The position numbers and the translations under genes are program-made. The notes under the pieces were generated by a model, which searched no databases, had not been told where the DNA came from, and was given only the letters and a program-made list of their open reading frames with translations. Positions 23,743-32,162 of a stretch of 56,628 nt of DNA are shown here, in pieces. This DNA comes from CAYONQ01 sp964405375 (lineage in GTDB: Bacteria; Planctomycetota; Phycisphaerae; Sedimentisphaerales; Anaerobacaceae), in contig CAYONQ010000003.1 of the NCBI GenBank assembly GCA_964405375.1, positions 1-56,628 on the forward strand, written 5' to 3'. How positions within the stretch are numbered: the stretch's first letter is position 1; each line of letters begins with the position of its first letter.

Positions 23743-24723
23743 TCATTCGAGGCGCTGCATTGTCAATTCCTGGTCAATAGTTATTCGGGGATTTACGCCG
23801 ATGCCCATCGGGTAAGAGGCCTCTAACAACATTTTGTACTGCTGATTATATCGCTCCGTTCTGCCTGCATCGATATTAAACAGTTCCTCGCCGTGGCCCT
23901 GTAAATCGAGGACTTTATATCCCCTGAGGAAGCCGAACCTGCCGCTCATTTGAAATCTGCCGGAATAAGGTACAGGCCAGCTTCGGGGGACTGATTCGGC
24001 AAGCGAATAAGAGCTGCGTATCACAGCTAATCGGTGCTGTTCGCCCTGGCGGATTTCATCGAGCGTATAGGTAACATCCCTTGCCTTTCGCATTACCATC
24101 GGAGTAGGCACGGAGAGTTTGGACTGCCAGATGTGGCCTACACTGACGCCCTTGGCGGGTTTTTCTATGCCGGCAACCGAATCCCAGAGGAACCATTGCG
24201 TAGCGATAAAATCGCTTATCATATCGGGCTCTTTGATTCTCTCTTTTTTGCTTTCGGAGCGAAATGCCTTTTTGCCGATTTCGCGGATTAGCCGGTCCAA
24301 TTGCGAATGGTCCTCTATTTTGCCCGTAGGGCCGACAGTAAACCTGTAAGTTTTGTGTGAGAATGCTTGCGCCGCATCTCCTATCACAACCAGCCGGCGT
24401 TTGGTGGGGCTTCGTCTGATTCTTACGGATTCGCAGGTCGCCTCGATGGTCGTAAGGCCATAGGGGTCCACTTCGACAGGCGTATAGGCAACGACTATTT
24501 CCATCGACTCGGAGGATTTGCCGACCCGCTCCTTGGGCGGTTTGGCCCCGGCCTTTGTCGGGTTCCAATTAACGTCAATCTTTCTGCTGGAGACAAACTT
24601 ATACCGCAGCATTTGGCCCTGCTGGAAATCTACGGTAAACAGTTCTTTCTGCTCGGCTACGCTTGCACAACCAGAAAGAGCACCAAGGGTAATAACCGTG
24701 AAAATAATCAGTAAAGTTCTCAA
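23743..24723 (-). CDS. Planctomycete lipoprotein, DUF6263-like (1)
   Basis: A ~326-residue lipoprotein with signal and lipobox LSGC followed by ASV. TTG 24723 is chosen as start because AAGGGAG lies 5 nt upstream; a TTG at 24738 is also in frame. The mature part is beta-rich ('GQMLRYKFVSSRKIDVNW', 'TYRFTVGPTGKIEDHSQLD', 'VSVGHIWQSKLSVPTPMV') with the general shape of DUF6263-like exported proteins. It is similar in layout to the next upstream gene (24795-25775), suggesting duplication followed by divergence. Function unknown. Confidence 0.6.
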   Translation of the reverse strand: MRTLLIIFTVITLGALSGCASVAEQKELFTVDFQQGQMLRYKFVSSRKIDVNWNPTKAGAKPPKERVGKSSESMEIVVAYTPVEVDPYGLTTIEATCESVRIRRSPTKRRLVVIGDAAQAFSHKTYRFTVGPTGKIEDHSQLDRLIREIGKKAFRSESKKERIKEPDMISDFIATQWFLWDSVAGIEKPAKGVSVGHIWQSKLSVPTPMVMRKARDVTYTLDEIRQGEQHRLAVIRSSYSLAESVPRSWPVPYSGRFQMSGRFGFLRGYKVLDLQGHGEELFNIDAGRTERYNQQYKMLLEASYPMGIGVNPRITIDQELTMQRLE

Positions 24724-24794
24724 TTTTGCTCCCTTCAACTAATTCAATCTTAACAAACCGATTTCAAAACCAATCCTGCCGTCTTCACTGGTTC

Positions 24795-25775
24795 TTAATC
24801 AATCTTTTCGAGCCGGTAAAGACGGGTGGCACTCATTCTCATCACAGCGGGCTCTTTGTCGTCCTGGTCGGCCCACGGGTCAACAATCACCCATTCGCTC
24901 AGGAGCTTTTCAAGACACTTTTCGACTTTGCCGGTGGTCAAATCGAGTATTAGCTGGCCGGCATACGTTTCAGTATTATCGAACATCTTTAAGAACTCAT
25001 ACGCCGCCTGCTGCTCGTGCAGACGTTGCGCCGTCTCTGCGGTGGGGATAGCGTCCATCTCGACGACGGCAATCTGTCTATCGTTGTCAGCTTCGAGTCC
25101 TTTAAGGGTATAAATTCTTTCGTACGATTTTATACCCATTATACCGAAAGAAAAGCTCTTTATGCTACTCCAGCTATCGCCTGTTCGCAGGCGGTTCTTA
25201 CCGCTGACAGGCAGGGCCATAAGTCCGTGCCGTTCTTTGATTGCATCGGGGGAGAACAGCTTCGATGCAGCTATATCAGCTATGTAGTCGCCCTTAACTG
25301 CATCTCGTGCCTTTTCTACATCAATGACTTCTGTAACTTCGCCTGTTGGGGCAATTTTTATAGTATAACTCTGGCCGATTAGCCTTGCCAGGGGATTGCG
25401 CCGGTCTTCTTGTTTTAAGCTGTCGAAGTCCAGAACGGCTCTGTCCTTAACCGTAGAATGATACTTCAGGGCCTCGATTGTAATCTTTGCGACGGCATTG
25501 CCTTTATCATCAACGCTTTGAATCTGTTGAGTAAAGGTCATTTCGGTTCCTTCCTGGTTACGGCCTCCCTTAAAGGCGTCTTCTTTCTCCGAGACGGAGC
25601 CCTCGAATTCAATGCCTCTTTGCGTCAGCGTTACCACCTTATAAGTTGTCAAATCCTGCGGGGTAAACTTCAATGTCAAGGTGGCGGTCTGGGCACAGCC
25701 CGCCGCCAGGAAAAGCAGACAAACTAAAGCACCAACCAAATCTGCCAAAAATCTTATCCTTTTAGAAGAAACCAT
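24795..25775 (-). CDS. Planctomycete lipoprotein, DUF6263-like (2)
   Basis: A ~326-residue lipoprotein; signal peptide with lipobox AAGC. Shared pattern with its neighbour: an opening strand 'LTLKFTPQDLTTYKVVTLTQ', a middle 'QSYTIKIAPTGEVTEVIDVE' equivalent to 'TYRFTVGPTGKIED' of the neighbour, and 'GDSWSSIKSFSFGIMGIKS' equivalent to the neighbour's 'GHIWQSKLSV'. A late acidic/aromatic tail follows. ATG 25775 with GGAG 9 nt upstream is preferred to the GTG just before. Probably a tandem paralogue pair; role unknown. Confidence 0.6.
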   Translation of the reverse strand: MVSSKRIRFLADLVGALVCLLFLAAGCAQTATLTLKFTPQDLTTYKVVTLTQRGIEFEGSVSEKEDAFKGGRNQEGTEMTFTQQIQSVDDKGNAVAKITIEALKYHSTVKDRAVLDFDSLKQEDRRNPLARLIGQSYTIKIAPTGEVTEVIDVEKARDAVKGDYIADIAASKLFSPDAIKERHGLMALPVSGKNRLRTGDSWSSIKSFSFGIMGIKSYERIYTLKGLEADNDRQIAVVEMDAIPTAETAQRLHEQQAAYEFLKMFDNTETYAGQLILDLTTGKVEKCLEKLLSEWVIVDPWADQDDKEPAVMRMSATRLYRLEKID

Positions 25776-25945
25776 CACTTAGTCTCCGTATAAATTTTGG
25801 GTCGCATAGCAAACCGGCTTGTAATTATACGCTTTGTTTTCTCAAAGACAACCGATTTTTCTTTATTTGCCACCAATTAGGAATTAGAATCAATGATTTG
25901 TGCTTTTGAGGTTATTTTGCGAACCTTTTTTGGAGAAACCGGATT

Positions 25946-27613
25946 ATGAGAAGTGATACAGTTAAAAGAGGTCTTCAGCGGGCGCCGCACAGGGGCCTGC
26001 TTTACGCCTGCGGTCTTAACGAAGACGATATTAACAAGCCGTTCATCGGCATCGCCAACAGTTTCTGTGAGATAGTGCCGGGGCACATTCACCTGAACAA
26101 GGTTGCTGAGATTGTCAAGCAGGCCGTCCGCGACGCGGGCGGGACGCCGTTCGAGTTCAATACCATAGCGGTCTGCGACGGGATTGCGATGGGCCATACG
26201 GGTATGAAGTATTCTCTGGCCTCTCGTGAAATCATCGCCGACTCGGTCGAGACTATGGCACGGGCACACTGTTTCGACGGGCTTATCTGTATCCCCAACT
26301 GCGACAAAATCATACCGGGTATGTTAATGGCGGCGGTTCGGCTGAATATCCCGACGATTTTTGTCTCCGGCGGGCCTATGGCAGCCGGGAAGACCAGCGA
26401 TGGAAAAACCGTTGACCTTATCAGCATATTCGAGGGCGTCGCCGAGTTCAACGCCGGTAAAATCGACGAGAGGACCCTCAAAGAGCTCGAACATACCGGC
26501 TGTCCGGGCCGAGGAAGCTGCTCCGGGATGTTCACCGCCAACTCGATGAACTGTCTCTGCGAGGCGGTTGGCATCGCCCTGCCGGGCAACGGCACAATCC
26601 TGGCGATAAATCCGAAAAGAGAAGAACTCTACAAAAAAGCGGGCGGGCAGATTTTGTCACTTATCGAGAAAGACATCAAGCCATTAGATATAATCAATGA
26701 AAAATCAGTGGACAATGCGCTGGCTCTGGATATGGCGATGGGCGGCTCGACAAATACCATTTTGCACACGTTAGCGGTGGCTAATGAGGCCGGCATCAAA
26801 TACGACCTTGAAAAAATAAATGCCATCAGCGCCAGGTGTCCCAATATCTGTAAGGTGGCGCCTTCGAGCAGGTTCCACATGGAGGATGTCGATGCAGCGG
26901 GCGGTATAAGCGCGATACTGAAGGAAATCAGCAAGGTGCCGGGGCTTTTAAATACCGACTGTCTGACGGTAACCGGGAAGACGCTCGGCGGGACAATCGC
27001 CGAGGCAGAAATCAAAGATACGGACGTCATTCACACGCTTGACAACGCATATTCAAAGACGGGCGGATTAGCAATCCTGACGGGCAACCTCGCTCCCAAT
27101 GGCGGTGTAGTCAAGACGGCGGGCGTGGCAGCAGGGATGCTCACCCACACGGGGCCTGCTGTTATCTTCGACAGCCAGGAACAGGCCTGCGAAGGGATTT
27201 TGGCCGGCAAGGTAAAAGAAGGCGATGTCGTGGTGGTTCGCTACGAAGGGCCTAAAGGCGGGCCGGGTATGCAGGAGATGCTCTCGCCGACAAGCTATAT
27301 TATTGGAGCCGGATTAGGTGAATCCGTTGCGCTGATTACGGACGGCAGGTTCAGCGGCGGCACACGAGGCGCCTGCATCGGCCATATTAGTCCTGAAGCG
27401 GCGGTGGGTGGGCCTATCGGATTGCTAAAGGACGGTGACATAATAGAGATTGACATCCCCAACAATAAGATAAGCGTAAAGCTATCTGACGGAGAACTCA
27501 CCGAACGCAAAAAGAGTTGGAAGCCGCCGAAGCCGCGAATTACACAGGGCTACCTCGCAAAATACGCCTCGATGGCCACCAGCGCCGACACCGGTGCTGT
27601 CCTGAAGTGGTAA
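25946..27613 (+). CDS. ilvD: Dihydroxy-acid dehydratase
   Basis: A 555-residue IlvD/Edd-family dehydratase, third step of valine, leucine and isoleucine synthesis (2,3-dihydroxy acids to 2-keto acids). It opens 'RSDTVKRGLQRAPHRGLLYA' and has 'GIANSFCEIVPGHIHLN', the Fe-S ligands in 'CIPNCDKIIPGM' and 'TGCPGRGSCSGMFTANSMN', and the C-terminal 'TDGRFSGGTRGACIGHISPEA'. Full length. GGAG lies upstream of ATG 25946. It is not in an ilv operon here; both neighbours are unrelated. Confidence 0.97.
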   Translation: MRSDTVKRGLQRAPHRGLLYACGLNEDDINKPFIGIANSFCEIVPGHIHLNKVAEIVKQAVRDAGGTPFEFNTIAVCDGIAMGHTGMKYSLASREIIADSVETMARAHCFDGLICIPNCDKIIPGMLMAAVRLNIPTIFVSGGPMAAGKTSDGKTVDLISIFEGVAEFNAGKIDERTLKELEHTGCPGRGSCSGMFTANSMNCLCEAVGIALPGNGTILAINPKREELYKKAGGQILSLIEKDIKPLDIINEKSVDNALALDMAMGGSTNTILHTLAVANEAGIKYDLEKINAISARCPNICKVAPSSRFHMEDVDAAGGISAILKEISKVPGLLNTDCLTVTGKTLGGTIAEAEIKDTDVIHTLDNAYSKTGGLAILTGNLAPNGGVVKTAGVAAGMLTHTGPAVIFDSQEQACEGILAGKVKEGDVVVVRYEGPKGGPGMQEMLSPTSYIIGAGLGESVALITDGRFSGGTRGACIGHISPEAAVGGPIGLLKDGDIIEIDIPNNKISVKLSDGELTERKKSWKPPKPRITQGYLAKYASMATSADTGAVLKW

Positions 27614-27715
27614 AATAAGTTCACGAGTCGAAACGAACTGGTTGAAGCCATGATTTAGCTTGCAATAGAAGCATAAATTAGTTATTGAATACTAACGAAA
27701 TGAGGAGTAATGAAA

Positions 27716-28747
27716 ATGCTGAAAGAAACATTGGAAGTAGTTGTTGAGAGGATGAAAAAATTTCGTTCTCTGTATGAACAAAATGAGATGGCAGTGAGAG
27801 ACCAGATAATAAATCCTATCCTAAGAAGTTTCGAGTGGAACCCTGAAAATCCTCAAGAAGTGCAGCCAAATGTCTCTACGGAAGAAGGCATCCCAGATTA
27901 CTCACTCATAAAAAATGGTAATAAAGTCCTCTTCCTCGAAGCAAAGAAACTATCCGTGGATATAGAGCAAAAAGAAGTTATACGTCAACTGGCAAAATAT
28001 TGCTTCGGAGAAGGGATGAAATATGGTGTTTTGACCAACGGCGCTATTTGGATACTCTTCAGAGCCTTTCAAGAAGGCACCACAATGTCAGAGCGAATAG
28101 TTTGGAAAACAGACATCGAAAGCGATGAGTTATCAGCAACTATAAGGAAACTTAACACAATCTCTAAAGCGAACATCGAAAATATTGAAAATCTTATAAA
28201 GAAACTCCGAATATTGGACGAAATTTGGCAATCATTGGTAGACGAGCCTAAAGAAATGATTAGAGGCTTGATTCCAGTTTTTGATAAATTGATCAAAGAA
28301 GGTTATCCAGACTATGAATTTGAATCTTTGGAAATTGAGGATTTCCTAAAAGAAAAAATTAAGGAACTAATCACTCCCGAGTCTATGGGAGAAGGAGGGG
28401 GCGTTGGTCCCATTGAGCCACCTATTGTGCCGCCTCCTAGAAAAGTGAGAATCGGTAATGATACTTTTAAAATCAGAAATTCATATGAGATATTAACAAA
28501 CACCGCAGAATGGCTTATTACGAAGGGAAAACTGACGAGAAACAAGTGTCCTATACCAATTGGGCGTAACAGACATCTAATAAACATAGAACCAAAACAC
28601 AGATACGGAGATGATTTTAGGGCACCCAAAAGACTATCCAACGGACTATATATCGAAGTTCATTATAGTACTGCAAACTGTATCAATAGTGCCAGACGAT
28701 TGCTTGAGCATCTTGGCTATCGAGGGGATGTGTTAGAAGTGCAATAA
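27716..28747 (+). CDS. Stand-alone PD-(D/E)xK (HsdR N-terminal-like) protein
   Basis: A 343-residue protein whose first ~150 residues match the type I restriction HsdR N-terminal nuclease fold: 'MAVRDQIINPILRSFEWNP', 'GIPDYSLIKNGNKVLFLEAKK' with D61, E75 and K77 in a D-x13-ExK pattern, and 'YGVLTNGAIWILFRAF'. A helical linker and a Pro/Gly hinge (about 228-245) lead to a C-terminal domain of ~95 residues ('FKIRNSYEILTNTAEWLITKG' to 'YIEVHYSTANCINSARRLLEH') that I do not recognise. No methylase or helicase is adjacent. ATG 27716 is used because GAGGAG is 8 nt upstream (2 nt from an in-frame ATG at 27710). Likely a defence or DNA-end nuclease; targets unknown. Confidence 0.7.
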   Translation: MLKETLEVVVERMKKFRSLYEQNEMAVRDQIINPILRSFEWNPENPQEVQPNVSTEEGIPDYSLIKNGNKVLFLEAKKLSVDIEQKEVIRQLAKYCFGEGMKYGVLTNGAIWILFRAFQEGTTMSERIVWKTDIESDELSATIRKLNTISKANIENIENLIKKLRILDEIWQSLVDEPKEMIRGLIPVFDKLIKEGYPDYEFESLEIEDFLKEKIKELITPESMGEGGGVGPIEPPIVPPPRKVRIGNDTFKIRNSYEILTNTAEWLITKGKLTRNKCPIPIGRNRHLINIEPKHRYGDDFRAPKRLSNGLYIEVHYSTANCINSARRLLEHLGYRGDVLEVQ

Positions 28748-28890
28748 AATTTTAGGCAGTCTTTCCGATAATAGTACACATACGACTCCCTTCGCTGTAC
28801 CTGCTTTGACAAGCAAACGACAGTTGCTGGGTCCTGCCGATTTTTGTATAATTCGAGCAGTAAGACTCGATAAAATACTCAGGACATATT
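28748..28890 (+). promoter_or_regulatory. Promoter of the truncated gene
   Basis: TTGCTG (28824-28829), 17-nt spacer, TATAAT (28847-28852): a strong sigma-70 promoter, 38 nt before ATG 28891. Nothing else of note in this 140-nt gap. Confidence 0.55.
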
Positions 28891-29013
28891 ATGAAAATAG
28901 AGCAGATACTTAAAGAGTTCAAACGGAAGATAGCCGAGCTTTACGGGCAGCGAAGCAATTTCATCTCCCTTACAAATCGCAAATCGTCGATACTTTTGAA
29001 TTTTACGTTTTAG
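28891..29013 (+). pseudogene. Truncated small gene, nucleotidyltransferase-like start
   Basis: ATG 28891 opens 'MKIEQILKEFKRKIAELYG', which looks like the first helix of minimal nucleotidyltransferase (MNT) toxins/antitoxins, usually followed by strands bearing GSxARGE. Here the frame runs into unrelated sequence after about residue 20 and stops at 29011-29013. The new sequence contains 'CAAATCGCAAATCG', a dispersed repeat also present (reverse) near 5440-5458, so a repeat seems to have replaced the body. The intact promoter upstream supports a once-functional gene. Confidence 0.45.
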
Positions 29014-29189
29014 TTTTTCGCTTTTTGCTTTAAGTTTTTAGCTACATGGCCCGCTTCAGCCTCTTTTGTATCCGAACAACGAAATATGAACAATGAACTT
29101 TAAAAAATCGGTGTTAATCTGTGAAATCCTTCGGCTTCGCTCAGGACAGGTTCTGTGGCCGAGAAATCAAAAAATAAATTATATTCTCC
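29014..29189. other. Intergenic dispersed repeats
   Basis: Contains 'TCCTTCGGCTTCGCTCAGGACA' near 29126-29147 and begins the 'CTCCGTGTTCTCTGTGACCTCT' repeat that runs into the next gene. No gene seen. Confidence 0.6.
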
Positions 29190-29217
29190 GTGTTCTCTGT
29201 GACCTCTGTGGCTAAAA
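29183..29217. repeat. 30-bp dispersed repeat copy in the YkgJ gene 5' end
   Basis: CTCCGTGTTCTCTGTGACC followed by TCTGTGGCTAA matches the copy inside murD (about 40109-40140) at 28 of 30 positions, same orientation. Confidence 0.8.
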
Positions 29218-29690
29218 ATAGAAATAAAACACCTTGGTATGCTGCGGGTTTGCATTTTGAATGCCAGCGGTGCGGGGCGTGCTGCGCCGGGCCGGGTGAG
29301 GGGTATATCTGGGTAACCAAGCCGGAGATACAACTTATCGCAGATTTTCTTAAAGAAACAACCGAGCAGATACGGCGAAAGTATCTCAATCGCGTGGGCT
29401 TACGGACAACGATTATCGAACAGACCGACAATAAGGACTGCGTATTTTTGCGGGAAATTGACGGCCAGAAAAGATGTATGATTTACCCTGTTCGGCCGAG
29501 CCAGTGCAGGATATGGCCCTTCTGGCCGAGCAACTTAACAAGCCCCTACACCTGGAACAAGACAAACCAAAAATGCGCCGGCATCAATCGCGGCAGGCAT
29601 TACAGCCATCGGGAGATAGAAAAAATCAAGAAGGCAAAAAAATGGTGGCAAAATGACAACCAACCGTCAACCGCTAAAGAAGGTAGCTGA
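29190..29690 (+). CDS. YkgJ-type Cys-cluster protein (1)
   Basis: A protein of up to 166 residues in the YkgJ zinc/iron Cys-cluster family: 'FECQRCGACCAGPGEGYIWV', 'KDCVFLREIDGQKRCMIYPV' and 'RPSQCRIWPFWPSN', giving the usual CxxCxxCC...C...C...C set. The start is uncertain: GTG 29190, 29199 and 29208 are all in frame but lie inside a dispersed 30-bp repeat with no ribosome site; the family normally starts nearer 'YAAGLHFECQRC'. It overlaps the next YkgJ gene by 38 nt. Family function: possible metallochaperone or oxidoreductase; not established. Confidence 0.75.
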   Translation: MFSVTSVAKNRNKTPWYAAGLHFECQRCGACCAGPGEGYIWVTKPEIQLIADFLKETTEQIRRKYLNRVGLRTTIIEQTDNKDCVFLREIDGQKRCMIYPVRPSQCRIWPFWPSNLTSPYTWNKTNQKCAGINRGRHYSHREIEKIKKAKKWWQNDNQPSTAKEGS

Positions 29691-30060
29691 AATCTACAAC
29701 TGGCTGGATTCGCAAACCGGCGGTTATAACGGTCTCTGTGACGGCTGCGGAAGGTGCTGTGATTTCGCCAATCTCGACCACCGTTTATTTGTTACCACGC
29801 CGGAAGTGATGTATTTGGCTGCAAACCTGTGCGGCAAAAATATAAGGCCGATGACAGCCAATCGGTGTCCCTATCTTCTGGACGGTAAATGCACCGTTTA
29901 TGAATATCGCTTTGCGGGATGTAGAATCTTCTGCTGCAAAGCTGATACGGATTTCCAAAGCAGACTGAGCGAATCGGCGCTGAAAAAATTCAAGTCAATC
30001 TGTGAAGAATTCCAAATCCCCTATTGCTATAGTGACCTGGCGACCCCGCACCTACTTTGA
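29653..30060 (+). CDS. YkgJ-type Cys-cluster protein (2)
   Basis: A 135-residue second YkgJ-family protein: 'GLCDGCGRCCDFANLDHRLF' near residue 28, 'ANRCPYLLDGKCTVYEYRFAGCRIFCCKAD' (in pieces: CPYLLDGKC, GCRIFCC). It overlaps the first YkgJ gene by 38 nt, indicating translational coupling. Its last codons ('ATPHLL') and stop lie inside the 19-bp inverted repeat at 30044-30062, so the C-terminus may have been altered by that element. Confidence 0.75.
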   Translation: MTTNRQPLKKVAEIYNWLDSQTGGYNGLCDGCGRCCDFANLDHRLFVTTPEVMYLAANLCGKNIRPMTANRCPYLLDGKCTVYEYRFAGCRIFCCKADTDFQSRLSESALKKFKSICEEFQIPYCYSDLATPHLL

Positions 30061-30147
30061 AATTTCACCATCATATATTTTCGAGGGTAGCTTTTTACAC
30101 GAACCTTCGGATTTGTTCGATAGTGGGCTTTCAAAGTAGGTGCGGGG
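30044..30147. repeat. 104-bp element with perfect 19-bp inverted ends between convergent genes
   Basis: CCCCGCACCTACTTTGAAA (30044-30062) is the exact reverse complement of TTTCAAAGTAGGTGCGGGG (30129-30147). It spans the gap between the convergent YkgJ and ftsQ genes and abuts both stop codons (TGA 30058-30060, TAG at 30150-30148), so it could act as a shared terminator or be a small mobile palindrome. Confidence 0.75.
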
Positions 30148-31086
30148 CTAATACTTGTCAACCGGCAGAGAGACACGGTCCTGCGAGTACTGCAGGTTGA
30201 TGTATCTTGCGTCGCCCGACAGTGAGCCGTGCTCTTTGTAGTAGCCGTATAGATTGGCCAGTTTCTCCTCGTCCTTCGCCTCCAGGTATCGCTGCCAGGT
30301 GCCGAATTCGGCCCCCCATATAATTTCGGTGTTGTCTTTTGTGTAAAGAATGATGTGTGCGGTTTTGCTGTTTTGTCGGCCGTTAAAATTGCTCACATCA
30401 ATGCGGGCGATTTCATCAAGCAACGGCTTGTCAGGCGTGACGGACTTGTCCATCCAGTCGAGCCGGGCCAATATAGTTATAGCTGCGGCCAAATCGTCCT
30501 TCTGCCAGACCCGGCCCGGCGACGGCGCCGTTGGTTCTACCGACAGCCCTTCCACCTTCACTACCGACAGAGCAGGTACCGGCACAAAATCCAGCACAAC
30601 CATCTCAGCATCCACGTAGAAACCCTGCAGACCTCGTTTGACCAGGGCCATCGGCCTTCGCCATCGCCCTTCGATGTAGATACCATCGTGGCCGACCCGC
30701 ACCTCTACGTCGTCCAGCCAGGTAATCCGTGTCTCGATATTCTGCTGGACCAACCGTGCGGCACCTTCATCAAGTTTCAAATCCTCACCGCCGGCGGCGG
30801 CCGCTGCGTAAACCTTCTCTTTAAGCTGTTCGCTGACCCAGCCGGGGACATTCACCAGTTTTAGAGATGCCGAACTTTGCGAGACGGGGACGGTCTTTTT
30901 TACATATCGATTCAGAAATACAAGGCCGATTGCCACGACAGCAAAGACACAAATCACGGCTAATAGTTTTAAGATGCCTATCAGGCTCGGTGGGTTAATT
31001 ATCCTTCGTCTTTTTTTTCTTTTCGAGATGCCGAGCTTGAACGACGTTTTTCTCGTTTTAGTTTTTGTTTTTCTTCTCCTGGCCAT
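30148..31086 (-). CDS. ftsQ: FtsQ/DivIB-like cell division protein
   Basis: A 312-residue bitopic protein: very basic cytoplasmic tail ('MARRRKTKTKTRKTSFKLG', 'SKRKKRRRIINPPSL'), one TM helix at about 42-62 ('LKLLAVICVFAVVAIGLVFL'), then a POTRA-like region and beta-domain ('IEGRWRRPMALVKRGLQGFYVDAEMVVL'). This is the FtsQ layout, and its place after murC-murB-ddl is the classical dcw order. It would link septal peptidoglycan enzymes to the division ring. ATG 31086 is used; upstream frame (to 31152) is repeat-derived. Confidence 0.8.
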   Translation of the reverse strand: MARRRKTKTKTRKTSFKLGISKRKKRRRIINPPSLIGILKLLAVICVFAVVAIGLVFLNRYVKKTVPVSQSSASLKLVNVPGWVSEQLKEKVYAAAAAGGEDLKLDEGAARLVQQNIETRITWLDDVEVRVGHDGIYIEGRWRRPMALVKRGLQGFYVDAEMVVLDFVPVPALSVVKVEGLSVEPTAPSPGRVWQKDDLAAAITILARLDWMDKSVTPDKPLLDEIARIDVSNFNGRQNSKTAHIILYTKDNTEIIWGAEFGTWQRYLEAKDEEKLANLYGYYKEHGSLSGDARYINLQYSQDRVSLPVDKY

Positions 31087-31124
31087 TGTTGTCTCGCATC
31101 CTTGTGCCTGCGAAAGCAGGTATT

Positions 31125-31159
31125 GTGAAGCGTATCTTGTACCTCGCTTCACGCTTCAC
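31125..31159. repeat. GTGAAGCGT palindromic repeat between ddl and ftsQ
   Basis: GTGAAGCGT (31125-31133) pairs perfectly with ACGCTTCAC (31151-31159). 'GTGAAGCGTATCTTGT' also occurs with reversed unit order at 47590-47606. The ddl stop codon falls inside it. Confidence 0.6.
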
Positions 31160-32069
31160 GGTTGACGGGTGATGAATGTGCTGCCTCGATGATTTTTATG
31201 CACAAACCACTCATTGAAAGACCGGCCTTTGCCGCCGCTTTGGGTAAAAGCGAGTGAGCTGTCAGGCCGGGGATGGTATTGACCTCAAGGACATAAGCGA
31301 TTCCATCGTCGCCGAGGATGAAATCGACCCGCCCGAAGTGGCGGCAGCCGAGGACGTTGAAAGAATCGAGCGCTACAACCTTGATTTCCGCTGTTAGAGA
31401 GGGCTGGTCTATCGTGTCGAAAAGAAACTGTGTTTCTTCGTCTATGTACTTTGCGTGATAATCATAAAAGCCGCTCTTACTTCTAATCTCAATAATCGGC
31501 ATCGCCCGATTCTCCAATATACCAACTGTTATATCCCTGCCGGGTATGAATTGCTCAATCATACAGTCGCCGAATTCGCTCGAGCATTTCCGGGCGGCTT
31601 TTATCGCAGCGCCGGGGTCGTCGGCGATAGCCACGCCAATGGTGCTTCCCTGCCTTAGCGGCTTTATTACGAATCTGTCTGCAAGCCGGCGGAGCTGATT
31701 TTCAAACCGGACAATGTCGATGTCGGGCTCGAATTCAATTGCCGCAGGCGTTTCTATGCCGGCCTCAATAAAGCGTTTTTTGCCGGCTAACTTGTCGAAG
31801 GCCAATCTGCTTGCTTCCGGCCCGCTGCCGGTATAAACAAGGGCCCTATCTTCGAGTATCTGCTGGAGCCGGCCGTCTTCACCGAATCTGCCGTGCAGGG
31901 CAATAAAGAATACGTCGATGGTGTTATCTTCCAGTATATTCAGATTTTCCGGCCCAATATCAGAAGTGACAACATTAAGCCCGGCCTGCTTTAAGGCCCC
32001 AGCGACACACTGCCCGCTCCGGATGCTGATGTCACGCTCTTCGCCGATGCCGCCCATAAGGACGGCCAC
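31149..32069 (-). CDS. ddl: D-alanine--D-alanine ligase
   Basis: An ATP-grasp ligase of ~306 residues joining two D-alanines for the peptidoglycan stem. Landmarks: 'VAVLMGGIGEERDISIRSGQ', 'FFIALHGRFGEDGRLQQILE', 'YTGSGPEASRLAFDKLAGKK', 'FVIKPLRQGSTIGVAIADD', and 'RVDFILGDDGIAYVLEVNTIPGLT'. The reading frame opens upstream to 32162 (a TTG overlapping the murB stop) but that part looks like repeat-derived sequence ('KSKLKIENSKLK'); GTG 32069 sits right before the first beta strand, so I use it, with doubt. The last codons lie within a repeat. Confidence 0.92.
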   Translation of the reverse strand: MAVLMGGIGEERDISIRSGQCVAGALKQAGLNVVTSDIGPENLNILEDNTIDVFFIALHGRFGEDGRLQQILEDRALVYTGSGPEASRLAFDKLAGKKRFIEAGIETPAAIEFEPDIDIVRFENQLRRLADRFVIKPLRQGSTIGVAIADDPGAAIKAARKCSSEFGDCMIEQFIPGRDITVGILENRAMPIIEIRSKSGFYDYHAKYIDEETQFLFDTIDQPSLTAEIKVVALDSFNVLGCRHFGRVDFILGDDGIAYVLEVNTIPGLTAHSLLPKAAAKAGLSMSGLCIKIIEAAHSSPVNREA

Positions 32070-32162
32070 TTTTAATTTACTATTTTCTATTTTCAATTTA
32101 CTTTTGCTTCGTGTCGAAAACGGGACACTCCGAAAGACATCCGACGGTGCAGCGACGAGCAA

